Of a stretch of 9,883 bases of DNA, positions 1 to 7,392 are shown one piece after another. The translations under genes were made by a program, and so were the position numbers. The notes under the pieces are model-generated. The model saw nothing but the letters and a program-made list of their open reading frames with translations. It was not told the DNA's origin and ran no database searches. Source of the DNA: M55B112 sp040903745 (lineage in GTDB: Bacteria; Bacteroidota; Bacteroidia; Bacteroidales; GCA-2748055); assembly GCA_040903745.1 (NCBI GenBank), contig JBBDUV010000027.1, positions 1-9,883 of the forward strand, read 5' to 3'. Numbering within the stretch: the first letter of the stretch is position 1; each line of letters begins with the position of its first letter.

Positions 1-44
1 TGGATGGAGTTGGTAAATAAAGAGATATGAAAAAGAGAATTAAT

Positions 45-608
45 TCACAATAGTGCATGCAGATAATTTGCAGTGTATATCAGTCCATTTCTTCTGTATA
101 TATTTAATATTTCATATTGGTCTAAAGGGGGGTTATTTTTATTAAGAACAAGATCCTTGAATGCTTCAATACTTTTGCTATGATTAAGATCTATTAAATC
201 TGCAAAGAAGTCATCTGCACATTTAACTGAAAGTCCAAACCTGGCCAGATATTCCTTTGGGAAATGCTTCAGATTGTTCGTTACGATCAGATTTGCGTTT
301 GTTTTAATCGCTGCTGCCAATACATGGTTGTCTTTTTCATCCGGCAACTCCAAATTTTTAATCAAAGGTTCATAATTTTCAACCAGAGCATCTGGAAAGG
401 CTTCCTGAACCATTTGAATTCGTCTTTGTGATTCTCTCTTGGGCACTCCTTTTTTATCCATGACATGTATCCATTCACTGAAAATATGTTTACTCCATTT
501 TGGAGTATAAAGATCATGGTAAGCAAACCAGAGTAATAAATCTCTAATCCACAAGGGGTATATTACATTTGTATCTAAAACACATGTAAACCGGACACTA
601 TGAATCAT
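45..608 (-). CDS. PIN-domain ribonuclease, probable toxin of a TA pair
   Basis: A 187-residue protein with a PIN fold, the metal-dependent ribonuclease domain of VapC-like toxins. The visible acidic set is D12 in LDTN, E45 in FSEW and D93 in DEKDNH, followed by the usual strand ending in IVTNNLKHFP near residues 108-117. In many relatives the residue after IVT is an acid or the motif is TFNLKDFP; here it is N111, so the fourth acidic site is less certain. The segment CVLDTNVIYPLWIRDLL resembles the PIN_3 group. The C-terminal 65 residues or so are helical and unassigned. The start ATG overlaps the end of the upstream HTH gene by 11 bases, so the two are translationally coupled. Expected role: a cytoplasmic RNase restrained by the HTH partner. 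The RNA target cannot be read from sequence. Confidence 0.85.
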   Translation of the reverse strand: MIHSVRFTCVLDTNVIYPLWIRDLLLWFAYHDLYTPKWSKHIFSEWIHVMDKKGVPKRESQRRIQMVQEAFPDALVENYEPLIKNLELPDEKDNHVLAAAIKTNANLIVTNNLKHFPKEYLARFGLSVKCADDFFADLIDLNHSKSIEAFKDLVLNKNNPPLDQYEILNIYRRNGLIYTANYLHALL

Positions 609-1050
609 ATAAACCTGATTTTTCGTCTAATTCCATCAAGCGTTGTATATTCTTCTTCTGCCGCATTTTCATGGCTTTTTTATATTTTACAATATCCTCA
701 TATTTGATCCTTCTGTGTTTACCAACTTTTGTGTAGGGTATTTCTGCCTCCTCAAGAAGCTTGACTATATGAGGGCGGGAACAACCGATCATTTCAGCTG
801 CCGCCTGCGTAGTGACTTCTGTGGCTATAGGAACAATAGAAATAGGGTTTCCCTGGCTAATCTCTTTTAAAATATCAGCAAGGAGCTTCAGGGCACTGAG
901 TGGGATTCTGATCTTCTCTTCCGTTTCTTCAATCTCAATTTCAGGATTAGATGAACAGAGTTTATCAAGCGATGCAGTCAATCTTATATAAGACTCTTGC
1001 GCTGCTCTTTGCTCGTCCTTTGTCGGTTTATTAATTTCAATTATATCCAT
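598..1050 (-). CDS. Excisionase-family HTH protein, probable antitoxin and autorepressor
   Basis: A 150-residue protein. Residues 79-123 form a MerR/excisionase-type winged helix (HTH_17): VTTQAAAEMIGCSRPHIVKL is the helix-turn-helix, and the wing follows in IPYTKVGKHRRIKYEDI. The first 75 residues are charged and helical, as in antitoxins of this type. It is the first gene of the operon and overlaps the PIN gene, the standard order for antitoxin then toxin. The ATG at 1048-1050 has no strong Shine-Dalgarno, which is common in Bacteroidota, but a good promoter lies just upstream. Inferred role: binds and inhibits the PIN ribonuclease and represses its own promoter. It is not a true phage excisionase, since no integrase is nearby. 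Confidence 0.85.
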   Translation of the reverse strand: MDIIEINKPTKDEQRAAQESYIRLTASLDKLCSSNPEIEIEETEEKIRIPLSALKLLADILKEISQGNPISIVPIATEVTTQAAAEMIGCSRPHIVKLLEEAEIPYTKVGKHRRIKYEDIVKYKKAMKMRQKKNIQRLMELDEKSGLYDS

Positions 1051-1078
1051 CTCATTTCTGATTTAATTTATACTACCA

Positions 1079-1110
1079 CAAATATATTCGAAATAAACGA
1101 AATATACAAA
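1079..1110 (-). promoter_or_regulatory. Bacteroidota-type promoter of the HTH/PIN operon
   Basis: On the minus strand a -33 element TTTG (1107-1110) is followed after 20 bases by TATATTTG (1079-1086), a full match to the Bacteroidota -7 consensus TAnnTTTG. The predicted transcript starts some 20 bases before the HTH start codon. Spacing and both boxes fit the primary sigma factor of this phylum. Confidence 0.7.
1089..1104. promoter_or_regulatory. Direct repeat between promoter boxes, candidate operator
   Basis: The heptamer CGAAATA occurs twice (1089-1095 and 1098-1104) with a 9-base period, wholly between the -33 and -7 boxes of the HTH/PIN promoter. A dimer bound here would block RNA polymerase, as expected for an autoregulated TA operon. 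The repeat is seen directly; its role as operator is inferred. Confidence 0.4.
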
Positions 1111-1162
1111 ACAAATGAAAAAGCGGTATCACAACCACTTTTAGTTCCCATCATACTCCCCA

Positions 1163-1182
1163 TTCACCCGTTCACCCGTTCA
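1163..1182. repeat. Short tandem repeat, 8-bp unit
   Basis: Two full units of TTCACCCG (1163-1170, 1171-1178) plus a partial third. It lies between the HTH promoter and the first long direct repeat. No gene overlaps it. Similar short tandem tracts occur between genes in Bacteroidota; no function can be given. Confidence 0.6.
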
Positions 1183-1228
1183 TTAATCCTGAAAATCTAA
1201 TCCGCCTGCTCGCTGCAAAACTCCCCGC

Positions 1229-1399
1229 TGGTTTCTTTATGTCACCAGAAGATGAAATATCGAACATCTTCTGCCACCGTTATCTTTGTCAGAGACTAAA
1301 ACGCTGCAGGGTCGAAATGAAGGTTGTAACAGCACAGGAGGCCAAAGCAATGGGAAGAAAGCATTGTGGATGGTGCTGACGATCTGCTTTTAATATTTT
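1229..1399. repeat. Long direct repeat, left copy (about 170 bp)
   Basis: This stretch matches 8830-8999 in the same orientation. By hand alignment the 80-base core 1295-1374 matches 8891-8970 at 71 of 80 positions without gaps, and 8 of the 9 differences are transitions. The first 34 bases also match well (4 differences); the middle (about 1263-1294) is poorly conserved, with a net 5-base length difference. The left copy holds a perfect 9-bp hairpin (1246-1254 with 1265-1273) that is broken in the right copy. It also carries a 46-codon open frame (1239-1379) that is frameshifted in the right copy. No transposase, terminal inverted repeats or target duplication are visible. The truncation point of the adjacent rhuM fragment falls inside its right edge. 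Confidence 0.85.
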
Positions 1400-1650
1400 T
1401 GCTTACGTTTTACTTCCCTGTTACCTTCTTTTTGAACTTGTAAGAAATCCTTACAAGTTGCTTCTTCGTCCAATTCTCCTTCTTCAAATATGTTTTTAAG
1501 GTGAATGGTTATATTTTGCGTAGTTGTTTGAAACAATTCAGCCATTAACTTTTGGGTAAGCCATACTGTTTCGTCCTGAAAACGAACATCTAGTTTTGTT
1601 TCTCCGTTTTCGGTTTGATATATAATTATTTGGGATTTATTTTTTTTCAT
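1390..1650 (-). pseudogene. rhuM: RhuM-family protein, N-terminal fragment
   Basis: Eighty-six residues remain of a protein family usually over 300 residues long. The recognisable N terminus runs through the family motifs VRFQDETVWLTQKLMAELF and TTTQNITIHLKNIFEEGEL, then stops after KRKQKY, where intact members continue into a YNLDMI-type segment. The stop lies inside the right edge of the long repeat, so truncation probably came with repeat insertion or recombination. I chose the ATG at 1648-1650 (MKKNKSQ) because family similarity begins there; an in-frame ATG at 1693-1695 adds 15 unrelated residues. RhuM genes are frequent passengers in type I restriction loci and islands, and their biochemical role is not settled. 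The fragment is unlikely to work. Confidence 0.75.
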
Positions 1651-1770
1651 TTGGTTTCTTCTTAATTCAATAAATATAGGTCTATGCATACCCAATAACG
1701 TAATGGTATTTTATCCATCGTTTTGTCAGAGGATTACTAAAATTAGCAATAATTTCTTTATTTGTATAAG

Positions 1771-1881
1771 CTACAGAAACTCCACCTGCACCGCGCTTAA
1801 CTGATAATCATACACAAAATCAGCAAACGCCTGGTCAACAGGCGCACTACTCAGCCCCATCAGATCAATAATAAAACGAAA
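1771..1881 (-). pseudogene. hsdR: HsdR (type I restriction) C-terminal remnant
   Basis: In one minus-strand frame this short stretch reads FRFIIDLMGLSS, then VDQAFADFV and LSAVQVEFL before a TAG stop. This follows the C-terminal pattern of EcoEI-type HsdR subunits (FIRSLVGLD, then an AFxxFL helix, then Q-x-EF). About 36 residues survive of a protein near 800-1000 long. The frame is closed upstream by a stop, so no translation start exists. It lies immediately upstream (minus strand) of the rhuM fragment, an order seen in type I loci. The match is by eye and short, but the conserved positions are in the right order and spacing. Confidence 0.55.
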
Positions 1882-1903
1882 TTATCGTCGTGTTTTAACT
1901 GAA

Positions 1904-2154
1904 GTGCAGCCTGTCATTTCGAAAGAAATCAAGCCCCCCTCACCGGACCTGGCAAAGATCATCGAGCGCGACAGCAAAGACTCGACCTACAAGTTCGCAT
2001 TGCTGCGGGGCTGGCCAGCGAGGTATTCATCCCGCAAAAATATGGCGACAACGGCGAACGTACCATTGCATTCAGAAGAGAGTTTACACAGGTGATCGCA
2101 TTGTACAGGCGGGCTAGCAGCTACCACGAATTATACCACGATCTGAAAAGTTGA
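1904..2154 (+). pseudogene. Frameshifted fragment resembling the N terminus of an HNH-type endonuclease
   Basis: The first frame (from GTG at 1904) reads through SPDLAKIIERDSKDSTYKFALLRG. It then loses sense, while the next frame picks up from 2008 with GLASEVFIPQKYGD and continues to AFRREFTQVIALY and YHELYHDLKS before a TGA. Adding one G to the four-G run at 2007-2010 would join the two into one protein of about 83 residues. The STYKFALLR segment and the helical tail resemble N-terminal parts of some HNH endonucleases, but the family call is weak. The stretch is visibly richer in GC than its surroundings and lies on the strand opposite to the adjacent hsdR and HNH fragments, suggesting separate import. 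It is not translatable as a whole. Confidence 0.4.
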
Positions 2155-2347
2155 AGAAGAGTCAATAAATCCGGTTTTCGCTTATCACACCTCTAACACC
2201 GCCAGTGGGATCTTCCACATCCCCTTCATACCTTGGGATTACGTGAATATGAACATGAAATATGGCTTGCCCAGGTCAGTGAGAGAAAATGAGTTCATAT
2301 CAGGATTGGTTGATATCATTGCAGCCGACTATGGTTTCTGTTTGTAA
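2147..2347 (+). pseudogene. Fragment resembling the pyroglutamyl-peptidase C terminus
   Basis: An open frame without a start codon reads VFAYHTSNTASGIFHIPFIP and ends, after VRENEFISGLVDIIAADYGF, with TAA. The GIFHIPFIP strand followed by a helix with an SGLVDII core recalls the end of peptidase C15 (Pcp), which has GFIHVPYLP and then a helix of the MxxGLxxAI type. The active-site region of that family is not present. It begins where the previous fragment ends, in another frame. Read as gene debris; the family assignment is tentative and could be wrong. Confidence 0.25.
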
Positions 2348-2363
2348 TTAAAGCATTAATAAT

Positions 2364-2600
2364 TCAAATAAATAGGCTTCTATGCCTCTCCAGATAGTCC
2401 CGATTATATGTGCTTAAGTTATTAATTTGCTCCCTACCCGTCACTCCTATTCTATTATAGGCCTGATCTTCAATATTTGCAGACAGAATGATTTTTCCAT
2501 CATTTTCAAAACTGATTAAATGTTTATCAAATAAGGCATCATACGTTGGAGATAAATAAAAATCATAGTGAGTTTCACCTGTCGTTATTCTCTTATTCAA
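2364..2600 (-). pseudogene. HNH endonuclease C-terminal fragment
   Basis: Up to 78 residues are open if the TTG at 2598-2600 is used as start; there is no ATG. Residues 15-31 (YLSPTYDALFDKHLISF) and 33-39 (NDGKIIL) match the last HNH element and following strand of a common endonuclease group, where NGLLLSPxYDxLFDxxxISF is typical. The tail with NLSTYNRDYLERHRSLFI is the usual C terminus. The zinc cysteines, the first histidine and the whole N-terminal domain are absent, so it should not cut DNA. It overlaps the end of the helicase gene by 8 bases, which could be chance junction or real coupling. A small independent protein cannot be excluded, but a remnant is more likely. Confidence 0.6.
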
Positions 2601-5600
2601 CCCTTTCCAGCTTCAACTCAGGCAACGCCAGCAAAACCTCTTCACCTTTCTCCTCAGAATACCAATTCACAATAAAAACAACATGTGCTTCAACAGGCTT
2701 ATAACCCTCATTGCTTCGTTTGTTTAGCTCCTCCCTCATATGCGCAGAAAATTTCAATACCAATTCTCCTTTTTTATTCACACAGCCTTCCTCATTTACC
2801 CCTAATTCATCTCCTGAGTTGAGAGGAAATATCCTCCGTTGAATAAATCCAAAATAGCCCAGCTGAATATCTTTATGTGTCAACTGGATTAATAATTCGG
2901 CAGGTTTTGGATAATTTTGATCTGTTGTAAGTCTGATGATATTTTCCGATTGAATATGGTCAAGGTAATCATCATTGTAATGTATCTCAAGCATAGATTT
3001 AGCGCGCGTCATGGCCACATATAATAACCTTCTTTTCGCATCGTCATCAGGAATGTAATGATTCAACATGAGATATACATTGTCGAATTCCCTTCCTTTG
3101 GCCTTATGCATGGTGGATACAATAATTGTGTCCCTGTCACCTTCAAAAAAATCTTCTAATCGTGACTCCTGAAGAAACATTTCCAGGTCTGAACGATACT
3201 TTGTTTTCGGATGCAGCTTTCTAAATGTCCCTATAGCCTTTATAATTATTTCAGATGAGATGGTACTTCCAAATTGATCCTTCAATTTCCGCTCAACAGT
3301 TTCAAGCTGCTCATTCGTGATGGTTCTGTGGCCATCTTCAGCACCGAGCTGCTTAAACAAAAATCTCGATTCTCTCATTTTCAACAGATCGAATCGGTCA
3401 TTCGACTGGATCAGTTTTGCAGGAATGCCTCTTTGCTTTAACATCCCGGCAAGCTGGGTTGCGTCACTATTACTATATGTCAACACGCATGTTGTGCCTC
3501 TTAATTCGGCTTGCATAATTTCTTTTACCAAAAGGATTTCAAGGTTGTCTGAATGGTGCCTGAACATCCTGATGATTCCATTCTCTTTGTGCCTGGAAAC
3601 AATCTCGGTTGATTTCATACGAACAGAAATCTGCCGTGCAAACACATTCGCAAATGCTACAAGATTGGGCTTGCTTCTGAAATTCTCTACCAGTTCGAAT
3701 TGGCGTGCTCCTTCTCTCTTTGTCAACTCCCTGAAGTATCTGGAATCCGACCCCCTGAATTCATATATATTCTGATCATCATCACCCACTGCGATAACAC
3801 GCATTTCGGGATTGTTCTCCATAAGTTGCCTGATCAGTGTATTTTCGTCCGGATGCATATCCTGGGCTTCATCGATCACAAGCACAGATTTTGCGATCCT
3901 GGATTGCTCCACACTTCCTTCCATTAATCGCTCCAGAGCCTCTTTTATTATTCCCTTGGATTTATCTATATCACCTACCCTGCCCAGCAAATCAAAACAG
4001 AAAGAGTGGAATGTCTTGATCTCAATATATTGTGCTGCCCCTCCAATCAGGTTTATTAGTCGTTGTTTGAATTCACTCACTGCAGCCCGGGAAAAAGTAA
4101 GCATCAGCAAGTGCTCATATTTAACATCTTCCATTCTTACAATTGAAGCGAGCTTATGCACCAGTAATTTTGTTTTGCCACTCCCCGGGCCAGCAGCGAC
4201 AATCAGATATTGATCATCCTTATTGTTCACAATATCGAGCTGACCCGGAGTCAACTCTCCGAAAAGCTTTTTGAATTGGGCAATAGTAATGGTTTTACGA
4301 ATGTCATCCTGGCGACTCCCTGGGAAATACTTTTTCAGGAAAGAATTGTAATTCAATGAAAAATAGTCATCCACAAACGTAAGTGCCGACCGATAATCCT
4401 TAAGCATCTTTTTCGCATACTCTCCCACGATATGGATCTGCTGCGTTTTGTGATCGTAATGTGTTTTCAATGCGAGGTAATCCTCCTTTTTGTATTGCTT
4501 CAGCTGGTTCCTTTCCTTTCGCTGAATATTTAAACGGTTATATACAACAAGGAAGCCCCCTTCAATTGTCAGCGCTTCAATTCGTACAAGAAACAAAAGG
4601 GCTTCTTCAATATCATAGATACTGACATCCTGCTTAAAAAGGCTTTTTTGATTATCAAACGCCTTTTTTAACTCATGAATTGAAAATTCAATGTAGATAT
4701 GTTTGTTGCTCTCGGACTCAGTCCCGGGAAGCACAATCCTGTCAAATAAATAATTTATAATAAACCCGGTCAGTGTATGCCTGTTCCTGATCTTGTCAGC
4801 CAGTTTTTCCCTGTCTCCGCTATAATTTATCTTTAAATTGTCATTTGCACCATACCGTTTTTCCTTTTTGATCCAATTACTGGTTGCCCAGAAATTAAGA
4901 ATTGTCCTGATACTGTTCGGCGATGAATCTATCCCTGAAGATTCAGCAAATTCATTTATTTTCTTGATATTGATCACCTGTTCCTGATCTGCAATCTGTC
5001 CATAAAGAACACTCTCCAGCCTGGCATATTTCTCCAACAAACCCAGTGATTTTTGCATGGTCTGTCCCGAAGCAATAGAAACTGTAAGATCCTTTGTATC
5101 TGCCAGGACTCCCTCTTCCACTAACAATTCTATTGCCTGGCTGACCTCTTTTTGCTTAATCCCCAGAAGATCTGAAATATAATCTACCCTGGATTCTGCC
5201 ACTTCATCTGAGCCTTTATGCCTGCTGCGGGAACCAATAAGCATCTTGATGATCCTTATTCCCTGCTCTTTCTGCTTTTGATTCATTCGCGCTGATGCAT
5301 TGATCTTCTCAATTGCCTCATCAGCGTTTTTTGCCAGAATACTCGTCGCAAAAATTCTTGGAGAATTATGAATTCGCTTCACATATCCTGCCTCTTCAAG
5401 TGCCGCAACTGCAGTCGTCACCCGGGTCTCTAATTCATCTACCTGTTCATTCCATCCTGCTTTCCTTGCAATTTCCAGGGCAGAATTACAGATGTTTCCT
5501 TTTACCTCAGGCAGCTTTTTAATTGCCTTCCATATTTCCTGAATCTCATGGATGTCTATCTTCGTTTGATTCAATAAGATGAAGTGCTTTCCCAGATCAT

Positions 5601-7392
5601 CCTCATTAAAGAGCACAAAACAATCGGCTGTGATACTTTCGTCTCGCCCGGCTCTTCCGGCCTCCTGAACATAATTTTCAAGCGAATCGGAAATATCAAA
5701 ATGAACTACCATCCCGACATTTTTTTTATCGACACCCATTCCAAAGGCTGATGTGGCAATAATAATGTCAGTTTCTCCCGACATGAAGGAATTCTGGTTG
5801 AAGGTTTTCTCCCTGGAGTCCATTTTGCCATGGTAAGGGAGTGCCTGATATCCATCTTCGGATAGTCTTTTCGCTATATCCACAGCCTTTCTTACCCTGG
5901 AAACATATACAATGGTCGGACAACCTTTTGCATCTATCAAGTCTCGCAATCGGAGATATTTTTCTTTCTCATTGGTACAATTGATAACCTGATATTGTAA
6001 ATTTTTCCTGGCAGATGAGGAATGAAATAAAACCAACTCAAGGTCAAGTTTCTCTTTAAAATACTTACTGATATCATCAATTACCTGCGGCTTTGCAGTA
6101 GCGGTAAAACAGGATACCGGAATTGGCTCTGGAAGTCTTTTCTTTATTTGCAGATTCTTTAAGAAATCACCAATGTAAAGATAATCAACACGAAAATCGT
6201 GGCCCCATGATGAGAAACAATGTGCTTCATCAATAACAAAGCGTGCTATTTTTCTTCCCAAAAGAAGATTTTCAATGGTCTTTGAACGCAATGATTCAGG
6301 CGAAATATATAAAATAGAAGCAACACCATCTTTTACACGTTCAATTGATTTCGCCCTTTCAACAGGATCAAGGAGACCATTGATCGTTACTGCATCAGTA
6401 ATGTCATTTTTCATGAGATTATCCACCTGGTCCTTCATAAGCGATTGAAGCGGGGAGATAATCAATGTTAAGGCATGCGAATTTTTACCTGCCATCAGCG
6501 CAGGAACCTGGTACGTCAGACTCTTTCCTCCGCCGGTTGGAAAAATTGCCAGAATGGACTTGTTATGAAGCGCTGCATCTACAGCTTCTTCCTGAAGTGG
6601 TTTACCGTCAAATGTTCTGTATGCAGGAAATCCGAAGAACTCCCTCAACCCCATTTTTGCATCAAAAGATTGATCGCAGTATGCACATCCTGTTAAACAA
6701 GGTTCCGATCGGAGTTGAAAAAGGATACGTTCAACATTTGGAAAGCGATGCAGCACCCAGGGCGGGGTAATCGATTCCTTGCTGTTACATGTAATCAAAG
6801 CCAGTGCATAAGCAAGGGAAACCGGATCCTCACTTATATACATTGAGAGCTTCTTATTTGAGCAAAACATATCCTTGAAATAACCACGAATGAGCTGTTC
6901 TGTAATTTCCTCAGTTTTATTGATTGTGGCAAAATCGAAAAAGGATTTAAAGTAGTCTGAATTGTTTAAGAGCCTGAAGTAAATCTGCTGCAGCTTTGGA
7001 GCAGCCTTGCGAAACTTTTCAAGCTCATCGTAAAACAGGTCTTTTGCTTTTACAGAATCAATGTAAGGATTATTAAGATTTTCCGGATCTAATTTATCGT
7101 CTTTAACCAGGTGATGATAGGGCCTCTCCGGAAACAACAGCGGGGAAATATACAGCGTATCAATAAAGCGATAGTTTTTTACAATATCCTCTCCCCACCA
7201 CTTTGACAAATACTTTTTATCATGATCGATGATATTGTGTCCGCAGATATATTGTGCTTTAAAAATGAAAGCCTGCAGTTTTTCAATTGATCGATCATGA
7301 AATACTTCATTCGCATCATTTGTCCCTCCGATATCAAGGATTTTTCCTGTTTTAGGATCAACTTCTGTGTCTAAAAATATAATTTGGGGCAT
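2593..7392 (-). CDS. DEDD exonuclease - RecQ helicase - UvrD-like helicase fusion protein
   Basis: One 1599-residue chain holds three enzymes. Residues 1-125 look like a DnaQ-type 3'-5' exonuclease: D8-x-E10 in LDTE, GHNIIDHD at 51-58 (D58), HH at 93-94 and D112. A cysteine cluster CLTGCAYC (232-239) precedes the second part. Residues about 265-600 are a RecQ SF2 helicase: Walker A FPTGGGKS (284-291), DEAH (388-391) and motif VI QEAGRAGRDE (577-586). The zinc cysteines of a normal RQC domain are missing; winged-helix-like segments follow (about 630-780). Residues about 1045-1475 are a UvrD/PcrA-like SF1 helicase: AAGPGSGKT (1066-1074), DEAQ (1174-1177), GDDDQNIYEFRG (1203-1214), STMHKAKGREFD (1426-1437) and LLYVAMTRAK (1456-1465). 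All catalytic motifs look intact. Likely unwinds and degrades DNA; a role in phage or plasmid defence is inferred from its setting. It sits in the gap of a broken type I restriction locus. Confidence 0.9.
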   Translation of the reverse strand: MPQIIFLDTEVDPKTGKILDIGGTNDANEVFHDRSIEKLQAFIFKAQYICGHNIIDHDKKYLSKWWGEDIVKNYRFIDTLYISPLLFPERPYHHLVKDDKLDPENLNNPYIDSVKAKDLFYDELEKFRKAAPKLQQIYFRLLNNSDYFKSFFDFATINKTEEITEQLIRGYFKDMFCSNKKLSMYISEDPVSLAYALALITCNSKESITPPWVLHRFPNVERILFQLRSEPCLTGCAYCDQSFDAKMGLREFFGFPAYRTFDGKPLQEEAVDAALHNKSILAIFPTGGGKSLTYQVPALMAGKNSHALTLIISPLQSLMKDQVDNLMKNDITDAVTINGLLDPVERAKSIERVKDGVASILYISPESLRSKTIENLLLGRKIARFVIDEAHCFSSWGHDFRVDYLYIGDFLKNLQIKKRLPEPIPVSCFTATAKPQVIDDISKYFKEKLDLELVLFHSSSARKNLQYQVINCTNEKEKYLRLRDLIDAKGCPTIVYVSRVRKAVDIAKRLSEDGYQALPYHGKMDSREKTFNQNSFMSGETDIIIATSAFGMGVDKKNVGMVVHFDISDSLENYVQEAGRAGRDESITADCFVLFNEDDLGKHFILLNQTKIDIHEIQEIWKAIKKLPEVKGNICNSALEIARKAGWNEQVDELETRVTTAVAALEEAGYVKRIHNSPRIFATSILAKNADEAIEKINASARMNQKQKEQGIRIIKMLIGSRSRHKGSDEVAESRVDYISDLLGIKQKEVSQAIELLVEEGVLADTKDLTVSIASGQTMQKSLGLLEKYARLESVLYGQIADQEQVINIKKINEFAESSGIDSSPNSIRTILNFWATSNWIKKEKRYGANDNLKINYSGDREKLADKIRNRHTLTGFIINYLFDRIVLPGTESESNKHIYIEFSIHELKKAFDNQKSLFKQDVSIYDIEEALLFLVRIEALTIEGGFLVVYNRLNIQRKERNQLKQYKKEDYLALKTHYDHKTQQIHIVGEYAKKMLKDYRSALTFVDDYFSLNYNSFLKKYFPGSRQDDIRKTITIAQFKKLFGELTPGQLDIVNNKDDQYLIVAAGPGSGKTKLLVHKLASIVRMEDVKYEHLLMLTFSRAAVSEFKQRLINLIGGAAQYIEIKTFHSFCFDLLGRVGDIDKSKGIIKEALERLMEGSVEQSRIAKSVLVIDEAQDMHPDENTLIRQLMENNPEMRVIAVGDDDQNIYEFRGSDSRYFRELTKREGARQFELVENFRSKPNLVAFANVFARQISVRMKSTEIVSRHKENGIIRMFRHHSDNLEILLVKEIMQAELRGTTCVLTYSNSDATQLAGMLKQRGIPAKLIQSNDRFDLLKMRESRFLFKQLGAEDGHRTITNEQLETVERKLKDQFGSTISSEIIIKAIGTFRKLHPKTKYRSDLEMFLQESRLEDFFEGDRDTIIVSTMHKAKGREFDNVYLMLNHYIPDDDAKRRLLYVAMTRAKSMLEIHYNDDYLDHIQSENIIRLTTDQNYPKPAELLIQLTHKDIQLGYFGFIQRRIFPLNSGDELGVNEEGCVNKKGELVLKFSAHMREELNKRSNEGYKPVEAHVVFIVNWYSEEKGEEVLLALPELKLERVE

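Noticed and set aside
643..870. Plus-strand open frame over the HTH gene
   Set aside because: Antisense shadow of the antitoxin gene, low-complexity hydrophobic sequence with no family pattern.
598..1050. HTH protein as a phage excisionase marking a prophage
   Set aside because: The overlap with a PIN gene and the lack of any integrase or structural gene point to an antitoxin instead.
1163..1182. Short tandem units as a CRISPR array
   Set aside because: Units are 8 bases without spacers; there are no cas genes and no other regularly spaced repeats in the window.
1229..1399. Long repeat as an insertion sequence or MITE
   Set aside because: No terminal inverted repeats shared by both copies, no target duplication visible and no transposase; kept as an unclassified direct repeat.
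1828..1844. CGCCTG/CAGGCG hairpin
   Set aside because: Falls in the hsdR remnant where the codons explain it; short stem, no T run, so not called as a terminator.
3317..4213. Plus-strand open frames of 133-152 codons
   Set aside because: They lie wholly antisense to the UvrD-like part of the helicase, whose motifs are unmistakable on the minus strand, and their products show no domain pattern.
6465..6770. Plus-strand open frame of 101 codons
   Set aside because: Antisense to the RecQ Walker A region; no recognisable motif and no start signals.
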